DNA from: an uncultured Alphaproteobacteria bacterium
GTDB lineage: Bacteria; Pseudomonadota; Alphaproteobacteria; Rs-D84
Direction: 5' to 3'
DNA length: 64,000 nt
Assembly: GCA_949156565.1 (NCBI GenBank)
Contig: CASCZI010000005.1
Coordinates: 1-64,000 of the forward strand
Made by a program: the position numbers and the translations under genes. The notes beneath the pieces are model-generated. The model saw nothing but the letters and a program-made list of their open reading frames with translations. It was not told the origin of the DNA and did not search any database. Each line of letters begins with the position of its first letter. Position 1 is the stretch's first letter. This document shows positions 21,432 through 29,502 of this stretch, one piece after another.

Positions 21432-21760
21432 CAGTGTTCACAGTGCAGAGCTCAAGTAAAGACCACCTCCCCGGCTACGCCGGTACTCCTCCACAGGAGG
21501 AGAACTTGTCTTTGTGCCACGCCGTTGCAAAGTTCCCCTCCGGTGGAGGGGTGGGCGAAGCCCGGGGTGGTCTTTTTTTTAAACTATCCCACATGGGTGC
21601 CCGAGGTGTGGAATTTAAGAACAGAGAGAAGTTCCCCCGCCAGAACCCACCCATGGAAATTTAACAATTTCCACAGGGCCCGGGGTCGGGGTGGACGCGC
21701 AATCGGGCCCCGCAAAAATTGAAAATTTTTGGGGGTGATACCGACGGGGTGGTCTTTTTA
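21432..21760. repeat. Dispersed intergenic element, copy 3
   Basis: Non-coding. It begins right after the dnaJ terminator with TTCAGTGTTCACAGTGCAGA and AAAGACCACC, contains a CCCCTCC-GGTG-GAGGGG palindrome near 21536-21552, and ends with the conserved core (21689-21756) whose 60 bases match copy 2. Confidence 0.8.
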
Positions 21761-21815
21761 TAAGATCCCATACGGGGGGGGCGGCGAACCCGTTTCGCGT
21801 CCCCCAATTTTTCCC

Positions 21816-21844
21816 TTGTCAAAAATCGTGCAAACGGGTATAAT
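21816..21844 (+). promoter_or_regulatory. Sigma-70 promoter for the 21919 gene
   Basis: TTGTCA (21816-21821), 17-bp spacer, TATAAT (21839-21844). The start site would be near 21851, just before hairpin A of the leader. Confidence 0.75.
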
Positions 21845-21867
21845 TCCTGGGGTTGAACGTTATTTAA

Positions 21868-21972
21868 CTATGCCTAATCCAAAGGGACAGTTTTTTTAGG
21901 CATAGTTGGGGGGAAAATTTGTCGCAGAAATCCGGGATTTTTAATATTGGGACTATGCCTAAAAAAACTGTC
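21868..21972 (+). promoter_or_regulatory. Structured leader, type II (copy 2)
   Basis: Same arrangement as 19-123. Hairpin A: CTATGCCTAA (21868-21877) with TTAGGCATAG. Hairpin B: GACAGTTTTTTTAGGCATAG (21886-21905) with its exact 20-base complement at 21953-21972, two pairs longer than copy 1. The loop contains the G-rich ribosome site and TTG start, the 3' arm contains the ATG at 21955. Confidence 0.65.
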
Positions 21973-22809
21973 GGGTTTTGGGTGGCGTTATTCTTTTTAT
22001 CCCATCCGGGATGGGCCATAACACTACATATGGATGGGGTGGCGGTTTCTCTTGATCAGACGCGTCATACACACCCCAGTTTGGTGATTCAAACGGCCGA
22101 AAGGAAATGGTTTGGGGCACTTTTTACCGGTTCTGCCCCGGGACGGACGTTACATGTATCTGTGAATGGAACGGATTATTGGTTGGGGCAATGGTGTCGG
22201 CCGGGGACGTATCGTGCAGATGGTTTTTTCCAATGTCAAGATTGCGGTTTGGGACATTATTGTACCGGTGGGGCACATCGTGCCCCATGCAGTGGTGGCA
22301 TCATCGCATGTCCAGATATCCATGCCACGACCGATGCCCGCGCAGATACGATGGTTAATCGTGTTCTAATGGTGGACGAAGTCACAAAACAGGTTCCCGG
22401 GACAGATATGTCGCAATGGCGGATTCTTCGTTCTGATTCTGCCCAGGTACCGGGTGATTATTTAAAAAAAATAAAAAATGATTTGTCGTTGGTTAATACG
22501 GTTCCTGTTGATGTTGGGGTGATTGGACCCGGGACGTATTTATTTGTACAAAAAGCGGGCAGTGTTTGTCCCGCCAGTATGGGTACAGGATACAGTTCAT
22601 TTATTATGGTTTTTGATCATCCTGTATCTTATAAAATGATTCATGCCGAAAATGTTTTTTACACTTTTATTGATGTCGATGGTCCTGAATTTACGGGGTG
22701 GGATATTAAATTATCCCCAGAACATTATTGTACCACACGTGACGAGGCCAATGTGGCCAACATGGACAAGTCGTCGGGTTTTCAATTATTTGTATATGAA
22801 TTAAAATAG
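21919..22809 (+). CDS. Secreted cysteine-rich protein
   Basis: Function unknown. 296 residues from TTG 21919, or 284 from ATG 21955. MPKKTVGFWVALFFLSHPGW forms the signal peptide. Residues about 35-90 carry a THPSLVIQTAERKWFG module related to the C-terminal end of the protein at 70. Next comes a cysteine cluster with GTYRADGFFQCQDCGLGHYC, similar to the GYYC cluster of the first protein. The last 150 residues are beta-rich with few cysteines and no recognised domain. The gene has a clear promoter and a structured leader, so expression is probably conditional. It is followed by an HTH regulator gene in the same direction. Confidence 0.75.
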   Translation: MSQKSGIFNIGTMPKKTVGFWVALFFLSHPGWAITLHMDGVAVSLDQTRHTHPSLVIQTAERKWFGALFTGSAPGRTLHVSVNGTDYWLGQWCRPGTYRADGFFQCQDCGLGHYCTGGAHRAPCSGGIIACPDIHATTDARADTMVNRVLMVDEVTKQVPGTDMSQWRILRSDSAQVPGDYLKKIKNDLSLVNTVPVDVGVIGPGTYLFVQKAGSVCPASMGTGYSSFIMVFDHPVSYKMIHAENVFYTFIDVDGPEFTGWDIKLSPEHYCTTRDEANVANMDKSSGFQLFVYELK

Positions 22810-22861
22810 TCTATTTTATGTGGATCATGTCATGTTTGGGGTGGGGGGGAATAGAAAAGAC

Positions 22862-22892
22862 TTGACCCATCTATGATCAAGAATGCTATGAT
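22862..22892 (+). promoter_or_regulatory. Candidate promoter of the HTH gene
   Basis: TTGACC (22862-22867) and TATGAT (22887-22892) with a 19-bp spacer, slightly long. The start site would fall just before the hairpin at 22901. Confidence 0.4.
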
Positions 22893-22900
22893 AATAGAAA

Positions 22901-22926
22901 ATCTTTTGGGGGTTGCCCCAAAAGAT
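22901..22926 (+). promoter_or_regulatory. 11-bp perfect hairpin upstream of the HTH gene
   Basis: ATCTTTTGGGG-GTTG-CCCCAAAAGAT. No T tract follows, so it is not a standard terminator; it would sit at the start of the transcript and could be an operator or RNA-stability element. Confidence 0.5.
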
Positions 22927-23012
22927 GGGAAGTGGTTCCTATAGCGTTTCCAAAAATCCTAGGATAATATGATCAAACCGTTCAAACTGTGGAGCGAATA
23001 AAAGGTACAAAA

Positions 23013-23273
23013 ATGTTAGACAAAAAAAATATCCCGGAAGAGATGATTATTAACCCCGGTGAAGAAGAATTCTATCAACGTCTGGGGATGCGTCTGCGTG
23101 CAGCCCGCGAACGGTTGGGTATGGCGGCATCAGATATTGCGCGTATTGTTGATATTGATGTTGAACAATTGCAAGATTATGAAAATGCGGTATTGGCGAT
23201 TCCTATTTATCACATGTTACCCATTGCAGAGTTTTTGGGGTATCCCCCGGAATTAGATTTGCGATTCAATTAA
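23013..23273 (+). CDS. Small HTH (XRE-type) transcriptional regulator
   Basis: 86 residues from ATG 23013, preceded by AAAGG; a GTG at 22989 is in frame but poorly placed. Residues about 22-75 form a Cro/C1-type helix-turn-helix: LGMRLRAARERLGMAASDIA, then DIDVEQLQDYENA, then a helix ending in AEFLGYP. Such single-domain regulators bind short operators as dimers. The long 5' region with a perfect hairpin suggests autoregulation. A link to the adjacent cysteine-rich gene is possible but unproven. Confidence 0.8.
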   Translation: MLDKKNIPEEMIINPGEEEFYQRLGMRLRAARERLGMAASDIARIVDIDVEQLQDYENAVLAIPIYHMLPIAEFLGYPPELDLRFN

Positions 23274-23274
23274 T

Positions 23275-23306
23275 ACGACATCCCGGAGAGAGAGATGTCG
23301 TTTTTT
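23275..23306 (+). terminator. Intrinsic terminator of the HTH gene
   Basis: ACGACATC (23275-23282) pairs with GATGTCGT (23294-23301), followed by TTTTTT. Confidence 0.8.
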
Positions 23307-23640
23307 ATCCGTTGTTATGCATCAAGATATGTAAAACCACACTGATGATAAATATAATGGTAATGATCCCAAGGATAATTTTCTGGGGCCGGTGTGATTG
23401 GGTTCCATGACATTGGGCACATTCACATTGGCATTGCCGCATGACAAGTATCCATGATAAACCCAACATTGCGGCCGAAAAGACAAAGATCCACGGTTCC
23501 ATCCAATGCGGGATAAGGTGAAAGTGCGCCGCATCCGGCGCAATTAATCCAATAATAGATAAGACAATTGGTATGCCACAGCAAAAAATATGAGGGACAA
23601 TAGTGGCAATAATTCCAATTTTAACAGCGTTGTTTTTCAT
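23305..23640 (-). CDS. Small membrane protein, MerC-like
   Basis: 111 residues from ATG 23640 (a further in-frame ATG at 23667 would add nine residues). Four hydrophobic segments are visible. The first contains PHIFCCGIPIVLSIIGL, a vicinal cysteine pair inside a membrane helix as in MerC/MerT-type mercury and related transport proteins; a second group, CQCECAQCH, lies in a polar loop between helices 3 and 4. The paired cysteines suggest soft-metal handling, but the assignment is by pattern only. The gene lies directly downstream of tRNA-Arg and may be co-transcribed with it. Confidence 0.6.
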   Translation of the reverse strand: MKNNAVKIGIIATIVPHIFCCGIPIVLSIIGLIAPDAAHFHLIPHWMEPWIFVFSAAMLGLSWILVMRQCQCECAQCHGTQSHRPQKIILGIITIIFIISVVLHILMHNNG

Positions 23641-23686
23641 GATTGGATTATTATAGCCGATTGGCATCGTGGATGCAAAGAAATTT

Positions 23687-23762
23687 TGGTATCCCCAACA
23701 GGAATCGAACCTGTATCAAGGGTTTAGGAAACCCCTATTCTATCCGGTTGAACTATGGGGAC
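23687..23762 (-). tRNA. tRNA-Arg(CCT)
   Basis: Acceptor GTCCCCA pairs with TGGGGAT, anticodon loop TTCCTAA gives CCT, T-arm CAGGTTCGATTCCTG, encoded CCA at 23687-23689. Confidence 0.95.
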
Positions 23763-23795
23763 AGGTGATTGTATAATATTCCTTGGATTTTCATA

Positions 23796-23824
23796 TTGCA
23801 AGTTATAATCGGACTGATTATAAT
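23796..23824 (+). promoter_or_regulatory. Sigma-70 promoter of fabH-ihfA
   Basis: TTGCAA (23796-23801), 17-bp spacer, TATAAT (23819-23824), 29 bases before the fabH start. Confidence 0.65.
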
Positions 23825-23853
23825 ATCCCAAAAGATTTTGAGGAGTAAAAGAA

Positions 23854-24792
23854 ATGGGCAGCAGATTGGTCGGATATGGGTCATATTTACCAGAAAAAAT
23901 TATGACCAACCAAGATTTTGAACGCATGATGGATACATCCGACGAATGGATTGTTCAGCGTACAGGTATGCGGCAACGGCATTTTGCCGCCGATAATGAA
24001 ACCGTTACCGATATGGCGGTTATGGCGGCCCAGCGTGCATTGGATAACGCAAATTTAACCGTCGATGATATTGATTTGGTCATTGTGGCGACAACGACAT
24101 CCGAACTTGATTTCCCATCGGTGGGTGTTCAAGTCTTGGGGGCATTGGGGGCAACGCGGGATCAACCGGGGTTTGATGTCCGGGGTGCGTGCACGGGTTA
24201 TATTTATGCATTACATTGTGCGCGGGCATTCTTTGCCGCCGGTATGCATCGGCGCATCATGATTATTGGTGCGGAAAAAATGTCCCGGTTTCTTGATTGG
24301 AATGATCGCAGTACGGCCGTCTTGTTTGGTGATGGGGCAGGGGCGTTAATTTTTGAACATTCCACATCCAGTTATTCTGGGATTATCGATACCGTCATTA
24401 TGGGTGATGGAAAATGTTTTGATATGTTGCATGGAACGTCTGATCATCGTATTTCAATGAATGGACCCGAAACATATAAAAAGGCCGTTACATTAATGCC
24501 AGAGGCCGCACAATACATCATGGAACATGCCGGTATCACTGCGGAAAATGTAGATTGGATTATTCCGCATCAGGCGAATTTACGTATTATCCAAAGTGGG
24601 GCCGGACGGTTAGGTTTCCCATTGGAAAAAATTATTGTTACGGTGGACAAACATGCCAATACCAGTGGGGCGTCCGGCGTCTTGGCGATGGCATATGCAT
24701 TTGATCAAGGTATTATTAAGAAAGGTCAATTAATCTTGTATCCCGCGTTTGGTAGTGGTCTGACGTGGGGTGCGTCTTTAATCAGGGTGTAA
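23854..24792 (+). CDS. fabH: 3-oxoacyl-ACP synthase III
   Basis: Initiates type II fatty-acid synthesis by condensing acetyl-CoA with malonyl-ACP. 312 residues, normal length. The catalytic triad is visible: Cys113 in GACTGYIYAL, His239 in IIPHQANLRI and Asn269 in HANTSGASG; the C-terminal end FGSGLTWGASLIRV is typical. ATG 23854 follows GAGGAG. Four bases separate it from ihfA, making a two-gene operon. In many alphaproteobacteria plsX-fabH-ihfA are contiguous; here plsX is absent from the neighbourhood. Confidence 0.97.
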   Translation: MGSRLVGYGSYLPEKIMTNQDFERMMDTSDEWIVQRTGMRQRHFAADNETVTDMAVMAAQRALDNANLTVDDIDLVIVATTTSELDFPSVGVQVLGALGATRDQPGFDVRGACTGYIYALHCARAFFAAGMHRRIMIIGAEKMSRFLDWNDRSTAVLFGDGAGALIFEHSTSSYSGIIDTVIMGDGKCFDMLHGTSDHRISMNGPETYKKAVTLMPEAAQYIMEHAGITAENVDWIIPHQANLRIIQSGAGRLGFPLEKIIVTVDKHANTSGASGVLAMAYAFDQGIIKKGQLILYPAFGSGLTWGASLIRV

Positions 24793-24795
24793 TAA

Positions 24796-25077
24796 ATGGC
24801 AACAATTACCAGAATAGATTTTGCGAATAAATTGCGTGCGGAATTTGGCTTGACCACGGCCGACGCATATAAATTAATCGATGTTATTTTTGACGAAATT
24901 GAAACAGCATTGATCAACGGGGAAGAGGTTAAGTTTGCAGGATTAGGAACATTCAAATTCTTGACCAAGGGGGCACGCATGGGACGTAATCCCAAAACCG
25001 GTGTGCCGGCCGTCATTTCGGCCCGCCGCGTTGTTTCATTTCGCCCCAGTGGGGAATTTAGAGAGCGGGTAGGGTAG
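24796..25077 (+). CDS. ihfA: Integration host factor subunit alpha
   Basis: DNA-bending protein of the HU/IHF family, 93 residues. The N-terminal helices (TRIDFANKLRAEFGLTTADA) and the DNA-binding arm with GRNPKTGVP are present; the sequence following fabH is the standard alphaproteobacterial position of ihfA. It acts as a heterodimer with IHF-beta in nucleoid structure, transcription and recombination. It ends at a very strong terminator. Confidence 0.93.
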   Translation: MATITRIDFANKLRAEFGLTTADAYKLIDVIFDEIETALINGEEVKFAGLGTFKFLTKGARMGRNPKTGVPAVISARRVVSFRPSGEFRERVG

Positions 25078-25117
25078 AATACATTCATGTTTCCATGATC
25101 GTATGAATGCCGTAACA

Positions 25118-25155
25118 AATAAAGAACGTCCCCATTTGGGGACGTTCTTTATTTC
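25118..25155 (+). terminator. Intrinsic terminator after ihfA
   Basis: A perfect 17-bp stem, 25118-25134 with 25139-25155, loop ATTT, including the U-rich end CTTTATTT. Confidence 0.9.
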
Positions 25156-25161
25156 GGGCAT

Positions 25162-25417
25162 CAAATCACCCACAAAAATCTGATTGTTTTTTGTGGAACC
25201 CGATTACTGGTCGGCCTCTCACCGTGGTTCTCGTCCGACGGGGTCAAATAAAAAATCCCCCAAATGGAGGATTTTATTATTTCTGGTGACAAATCACCCA
25301 CAAAAATCTGATTGTTTTTTGTGGGACCCGATTACTGGTCGGCCTCTCACCGTGGTTCTCGTCCGACGGGGCCAAATAAAAAATCCCCCAAATGGGGGAT
25401 TTTATTATTTCTGGTGG
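25162..25417. repeat. Tandem direct repeat, two 128-bp units
   Basis: Unit 1 is 25162-25289, unit 2 is 25290-25417, differing at a few positions. Each unit contains a 10-bp palindrome CCCACAAAAA/TTTTTGTGGG, the segment GATTACTGGTCGGCCTCTCA, and an AAATCCCCC-AAAT-GGGGGATTT hairpin. The second unit's last bases are the 3' end of tRNA-Leu(CAA). No convincing protein is encoded. Confidence 0.85.
25378..25409 (-). terminator. Intrinsic terminator of tRNA-Leu(CAA)
   Basis: On the minus strand AAATCCCCCATTTGGGGGAT is followed by TTTTTTA. A weaker copy with a mismatch lies 128 bases further in the first repeat unit. Confidence 0.75.
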
Positions 25418-25496
25418 CCCTGGTCGGACTCGAACCGACACTCCTTGCAGAACTTGATTTTGAGTCAAGCGCGTCTACCAATTCCGCCACGGGGCC
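25412..25496 (-). tRNA. tRNA-Leu(CAA)
   Basis: D-arm GGCGGAATTGGTAGACGC, anticodon stem CTTGA/TCAAG with loop CTCAAAA (CAA), long variable arm, T-arm TCGGTTCGAGTCCGA, encoded CCA at 25412-25414. The acceptor stem GGCCCCG/CAGGGCC has one C-A mismatch. Confidence 0.93.
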
Positions 25497-25508
25497 AAAA
25501 CCATGGAC

Positions 25509-25883
25509 TTATTTCGCTGCTGCCTTTTTGGCGTCAACTTTTTTGACCAAACGGGCGCTGCGCGTGGGTTTATGCACCGGTTTTTTTGCCGGGGCGGGCG
25601 CCTTGCCCTGTTTCTTTTCAATGGCACGCTTAATCGCAGCCATATCGTCCGTCAAACGTGAAATGGGTTTTGCCATTACATAGGCATCCAGACCGCCATG
25701 CTTGGTCAATGTACGCAAACCCGCCGTAGAGATCCGCAACGAAAAATCACGACCCAAAATATCACTATGGAATTTTAACTTTTGCAAATTGGGCAAGAAC
25801 GTCCGTTTCGTATGACGTTCAGAGTGGGAAACGTTCATCCCAACTTCTGTTTTCTTACCAGTAACTTTACATACACGTGGCAT
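25509..25883 (-). CDS. rpmB: 50S ribosomal protein L28
   Basis: 124 residues starting at ATG 25883 after AAAGGA; the frame continues upstream without a ribosome site. The conserved core MPRVCKVTGKKTEVGMNVSH and RISTAGLRTLTKHGG identify bL28. The C-terminal 45 residues are an Ala/Lys/Pro-rich basic extension not found in the E. coli protein (78 residues) but common in alphaproteobacterial L28. Confidence 0.95.
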   Translation of the reverse strand: MPRVCKVTGKKTEVGMNVSHSERHTKRTFLPNLQKLKFHSDILGRDFSLRISTAGLRTLTKHGGLDAYVMAKPISRLTDDMAAIKRAIEKKQGKAPAPAKKPVHKPTRSARLVKKVDAKKAAAK

Positions 25884-26053
25884 AATTATTAATCCTTTGA
25901 TAATCGGGGCACAATTTATAATAAAAATCAACAAAAGTCAAGTGATGTTTTTATCTTTTTATATGGGGGTGTTCAATGGCTTTGATTCCTGTGTCTTGAA
26001 TGCGTGTAAAATGGTACTATATATTGGGTAAATGAACAAAAAGGTGATTGATC

Positions 26054-28111
26054 ATGAATCCAGAAGAAATGCAAGAAACACCAGAGCAAGCCATACAAAA
26101 ATACACGACTGATTTTACAAAATTGGCCGCGGATGGCAAATTGGATCCGGTCATTGGGCGTGACGAAGAAATTCGTCGCACGGTCCAGGTGTTAAGTCGG
26201 CGAACAAAAAACAATCCGGTTTTAATCGGTCAACCCGGTGTGGGTAAAACCGCCATTGTCGAAGGATTGGCGTCGCGGATTATTGCGGGTGATGTGCCAG
26301 AAAATTTATTAAACAAAAAATTATTATCATTGGATATGGGGGCGTTGATGGCGGGTGCCATGTTCCGCGGCCAATTCGAAGGGCGCCTGAAGGCGATATT
26401 AAAGGCGGTCAAAGATTCTGATGGTCAGATTATTTTGTTTATTGATGAATTACATACATTGGTTGGCGCCGGCAAAGGCGAAGGCAGTATGGATGCCGGA
26501 AATTTATTAAAGCCGATGTTGGCCCGGGGGGAATTACACTGTCTGGGGGCGACAACGTTGGACGAATATCGTCAATATATTGAAAAGGACCCAGCATTGG
26601 CACGTCGGTTTCAACCGGTTTATGTTGATGAACCGACCGTCGAAGACACGGTTTCCATCATGCGGGGCCTAAAAGAAAAATACGAAGGTCATCACGGTGT
26701 TCGGATCGCGGACAGTGCTTTGGTATCGGCGGTAAAGTTATCGAATCGATATATCACAGATCGGTTTTTGCCCGACAAGGCGATTGACCTGATTGACGAA
26801 GCCGCCGCCCGTGTCCGGATAGAGGTGGCGTCAAAGCCAGAAAAACTGGACGAAATTGATCGGCATTTGATGCAATTAAAGATTGAACAACAGGCGTTGA
26901 AAAAAGAAAAAGATGAAGAGTCTAAGAAACGTCTGAAAGATTTGGAAAAGATTATCAAAGAAACCGAAGAACAATCGCGCGAAATGACGGCCCAATGGCG
27001 TGCAGAGCAAGAAAAAATGCGCGGATTGTCGGATGCGATGGCGGCATTGGATGCGGCCAAAGCGGAGGTTGCGACCGCCATGCGTAACGGTGATTATGAA
27101 AAAGCATCGGCATTGCAATACGGCAAAATTCCCGAATTAGAAGAAAATATTAAAAAAATGAATGCCGATGCGCGCGAATACAAAACGGTTTTGCCCGAAC
27201 ACATCGCCGCCGTGGTTAGCAAGTGGACCGGTGTTCCGGCCGACAAATTGACCGGTGAAGAACAGGCAAAATTGATGAATATTGAAGACGAGTTGCGTCG
27301 TCGCGTTGTTGGCCAAGATTTGGCATTGGGTGTAATTGCCCGTGCCATTCGGCGCAGTCGGGCGGGATTGTCGGATCCACATCGGCCCGCCGGCAGCTTT
27401 ATGTTCTTGGGGCCAACGGGGGTCGGAAAAACCGAAGTGGCCAAGGCATTGGCGGAATATTTATTTAATGATGACACGGCCATGACACGTATTGATATGA
27501 GTGAATATATGGAACCCCATTCGGTGTCCCGTTTGATCGGCAGTCCCCCGGGGTATGTCGGTTATGACCAAGGGGGTGTTTTGACCGAAAGTGTTCGTCG
27601 TCGCCCATACCAGGTTTTATTATTTGATGAAATTGAAAAGGCAAACCCGGATGTATTTAATGTCTTTTTACAGATATTAGATGATGGGCGTTTAACCGAT
27701 GGTCAAGGACATGTGGTGAATTTTACCAACACCATCATCATCATGACCAGTAATTTGCCCGATATGGCGGCGGTAAAAAAGCATTTCCGTCCCGAATTTA
27801 TTAACCGCATTGATGACATCGTGTTCTTTAACCCATTGGGCAAAGAAGTCATGGCGGATATCGTTCGGATTCAATTGCGTGGATTGGAAAAACGCCTTGG
27901 GGAACGTCGCATTACATTGGATATCACGGACAAGGCGATTAAATGGTTGGGCGAACATGGATATGATCCAGCGTTTGGGGCCCGTCCGTTAAAGCGGTTG
28001 ATTACATCAACGGTCGAAGACAAGATTGCCGATATGATTTTGTCTGGGGCCGTGGGCGAAGGGTCAACCATTCATATTGATGTCAAAAACAAGGATTTGG
28101 TGGTGTCGTAA
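26054..28111 (+). CDS. clpB: ClpB-type disaggregase lacking the N-terminal domain
   Basis: AAA+ Hsp100 that threads aggregated proteins with DnaK/DnaJ/GrpE. 685 residues from ATG 26054 (AAGGTG upstream), compared with about 860 usually: the Clp_N domain is absent and the protein starts at the linker before NBD1 ([20 protein letters not shown]). NBD1 has Walker [10 protein letters not shown] and Walker B LFIDELH; a coiled-coil middle domain spans about 270-390; NBD2 has [17 protein letters not shown] and arginine finger region [10 protein letters not shown]. The segment between TSNL and FRPEF is also shorter than usual. The middle domain argues for ClpB over ClpA/ClpC. It corresponds to the known short isoform made from an internal start in E. 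coli, but here no N-domain is encoded upstream. Confidence 0.93.
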   Translation: MNPEEMQETPEQAIQKYTTDFTKLAADGKLDPVIGRDEEIRRTVQVLSRRTKNNPVLIGQPGVGKTAIVEGLASRIIAGDVPENLLNKKLLSLDMGALMAGAMFRGQFEGRLKAILKAVKDSDGQIILFIDELHTLVGAGKGEGSMDAGNLLKPMLARGELHCLGATTLDEYRQYIEKDPALARRFQPVYVDEPTVEDTVSIMRGLKEKYEGHHGVRIADSALVSAVKLSNRYITDRFLPDKAIDLIDEAAARVRIEVASKPEKLDEIDRHLMQLKIEQQALKKEKDEESKKRLKDLEKIIKETEEQSREMTAQWRAEQEKMRGLSDAMAALDAAKAEVATAMRNGDYEKASALQYGKIPELEENIKKMNADAREYKTVLPEHIAAVVSKWTGVPADKLTGEEQAKLMNIEDELRRRVVGQDLALGVIARAIRRSRAGLSDPHRPAGSFMFLGPTGVGKTEVAKALAEYLFNDDTAMTRIDMSEYMEPHSVSRLIGSPPGYVGYDQGGVLTESVRRRPYQVLLFDEIEKANPDVFNVFLQILDDGRLTDGQGHVVNFTNTIIIMTSNLPDMAAVKKHFRPEFINRIDDIVFFNPLGKEVMADIVRIQLRGLEKRLGERRITLDITDKAIKWLGEHGYDPAFGARPLKRLITSTVEDKIADMILSGAVGEGSTIHIDVKNKDLVVS

Positions 28112-28139
28112 AAAAAATCCCGCAATTGCGGGATTTTTT
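28111..28139. terminator. Bidirectional terminator between clpB and grpE
   Basis: AAATCCCGC-AATT-GCGGGATTT with flanking A and T tracts between two convergent genes. Confidence 0.9.
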
Positions 28140-28692
28140 ATTTAGATACAATAACCATGGCGGTGCGTAAAACACTGTCGCCGAACATGTATCCCGGTTG
28201 CAATTCCGTTATAATTGTATTTGGGGCCGGGCGCGGATTGGCATCCGCGGGGGCATCAACCACCTGAATCGCGTTATGGAATTGTGGATTCAAGATGGTG
28301 CCCACCGATTCAATGCGCGTGATGCCAATTTGGGCAAAGGCGGCATTCATCGCCCCTTGCATGGCCAAAATCCCGGCATCATTGGGATTATGGGTCAATG
28401 CCGCATCGATCGCATCCATAACCGGAACAAAATGGGATGCCACGGACATGGCGCGTGCGCGTGCGGCGTTTTCGCAATCCAATCCGGCACGTCGCCGGGT
28501 ATTTTCCAAATCGGCCATTGCACGCAGATATTTATCATTTAATTCACGGTTTTCCGCAACCAGGGCGTTCACCTGGGCATTAGAGATGGCGGCATCCATA
28601 TCGGCGGCGCCGTCGGTGGCCGTGGTTTGTTCATTTGCCGCGTTGTCCGTGATGGTCACTTCTTCGATATTTATATCCTTGTTTTGTTCCAT
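28138..28692 (-). CDS. grpE: Nucleotide exchange factor GrpE
   Basis: Exchange factor for DnaK. 184 residues: acidic N-terminal segment, long coiled-coil helix including LVAENRELNDKYLRAMADLE and the NTRRRA motif, then the C-terminal beta domain with FHNAIQVVDAP and LQPGYMFGDSVLRTAMVIVSK-type ending. Start ATG 28692 follows AGGGATGC. It converges on clpB, so two disaggregation partners share a terminator. Confidence 0.95.
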   Translation of the reverse strand: MEQNKDINIEEVTITDNAANEQTTATDGAADMDAAISNAQVNALVAENRELNDKYLRAMADLENTRRRAGLDCENAARARAMSVASHFVPVMDAIDAALTHNPNDAGILAMQGAMNAAFAQIGITRIESVGTILNPQFHNAIQVVDAPADANPRPAPNTIITELQPGYMFGDSVLRTAMVIVSK

Positions 28693-28732
28693 AAATGCAT
28701 CCCTATGTTTTATATCGTTGTGCAGTATAATG

Positions 28733-29434
28733 TTAATTCACGCTGGTTATTATAGGTATGAAGTCGTCAGGTTTCAAGGATGCCCCGCCCACCAAGACGC
28801 CATCAACGTGATCGATTGACATAATTTCTGATGCGTTGGATCCCTTGACACTGGCGCCATAAAGAATGGGGGTTGTATCCATACCCATATCACGTAACGT
28901 ATCCGCGATCAATGTGTGCGCCGCCGAAATTTCTTCACGTGTGGGGGTTAATCCGGCCCCAATGGCCCAGCGTGGTTCATACGCGACAATTACATGACGG
29001 GCATCGGTTGGAATGCATTCACGGACCCCAGATTCGATAATCGCCATCGTTTTGCCATCATTCTTTTCATCCATGGTTTCGCCCACGCAGATAATAGGTG
29101 TTAAACCGGCGGCAATGGCCGCGGTGGCTTTGGCACGGACAATATCGTTTGTTTCGTTATGATATTGACGGCGTTCACTGTGGCCGACAATGACATATTT
29201 CGCGCCCGACGCCGCGATCATTGTGGCCGATACTTCGCCGGTAAAGGCACCATGGTCGTGGGCACTGACATCTTGGGCACCCAAGGCCACGCGGCCGCCA
29301 TCCACCCCCAGCATGGTAAACGGCGGACAAATAATGACGGTGTTGGATGTTTCCACGTCATTTAATGCCGTGATCATCGTGTGCAATGCATCGGATGTGC
29401 CATTCATCTTCCAGTTTCCAGCGATAATTTTCAT
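28733..29434 (-). CDS. tpiA: Triosephosphate isomerase
   Basis: Interconverts dihydroxyacetone phosphate and glyceraldehyde 3-phosphate. 233 residues from ATG 29434 (GGGGA upstream), slightly shorter than the usual 250. Active-site residues are visible: Asn7 and Lys9 in AGNWKMNG, histidine in IVGHSERRQ, glutamate in AYEPRWAIG, and the phosphate loop GASVKGSNA and LVGGASL. Divergent from the ppiD-like gene. Confidence 0.97.
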   Translation of the reverse strand: MKIIAGNWKMNGTSDALHTMITALNDVETSNTVIICPPFTMLGVDGGRVALGAQDVSAHDHGAFTGEVSATMIAASGAKYVIVGHSERRQYHNETNDIVRAKATAAIAAGLTPIICVGETMDEKNDGKTMAIIESGVRECIPTDARHVIVAYEPRWAIGAGLTPTREEISAAHTLIADTLRDMGMDTTPILYGASVKGSNASEIMSIDHVDGVLVGGASLKPDDFIPIITSVN

Positions 29435-29502
29435 GAAAATTCCCCTTTTTTTCGTTGATTTTCGTTTCTTCATTTTGCTATGGTATCGCAAAAGGGGAAC
29501 AA

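Noticed and set aside
25162-25417. CRISPR array
   Set aside because: Only two units, 128 bases each, directly adjoining without variable spacers; no cas genes in the window.
25184-25683. Plus-strand ORFs with repeated GSRPTG segments
   Set aside because: Translation of the 128-bp tandem repeat and of the antisense of a tRNA gene and rpmB; no coding signals.
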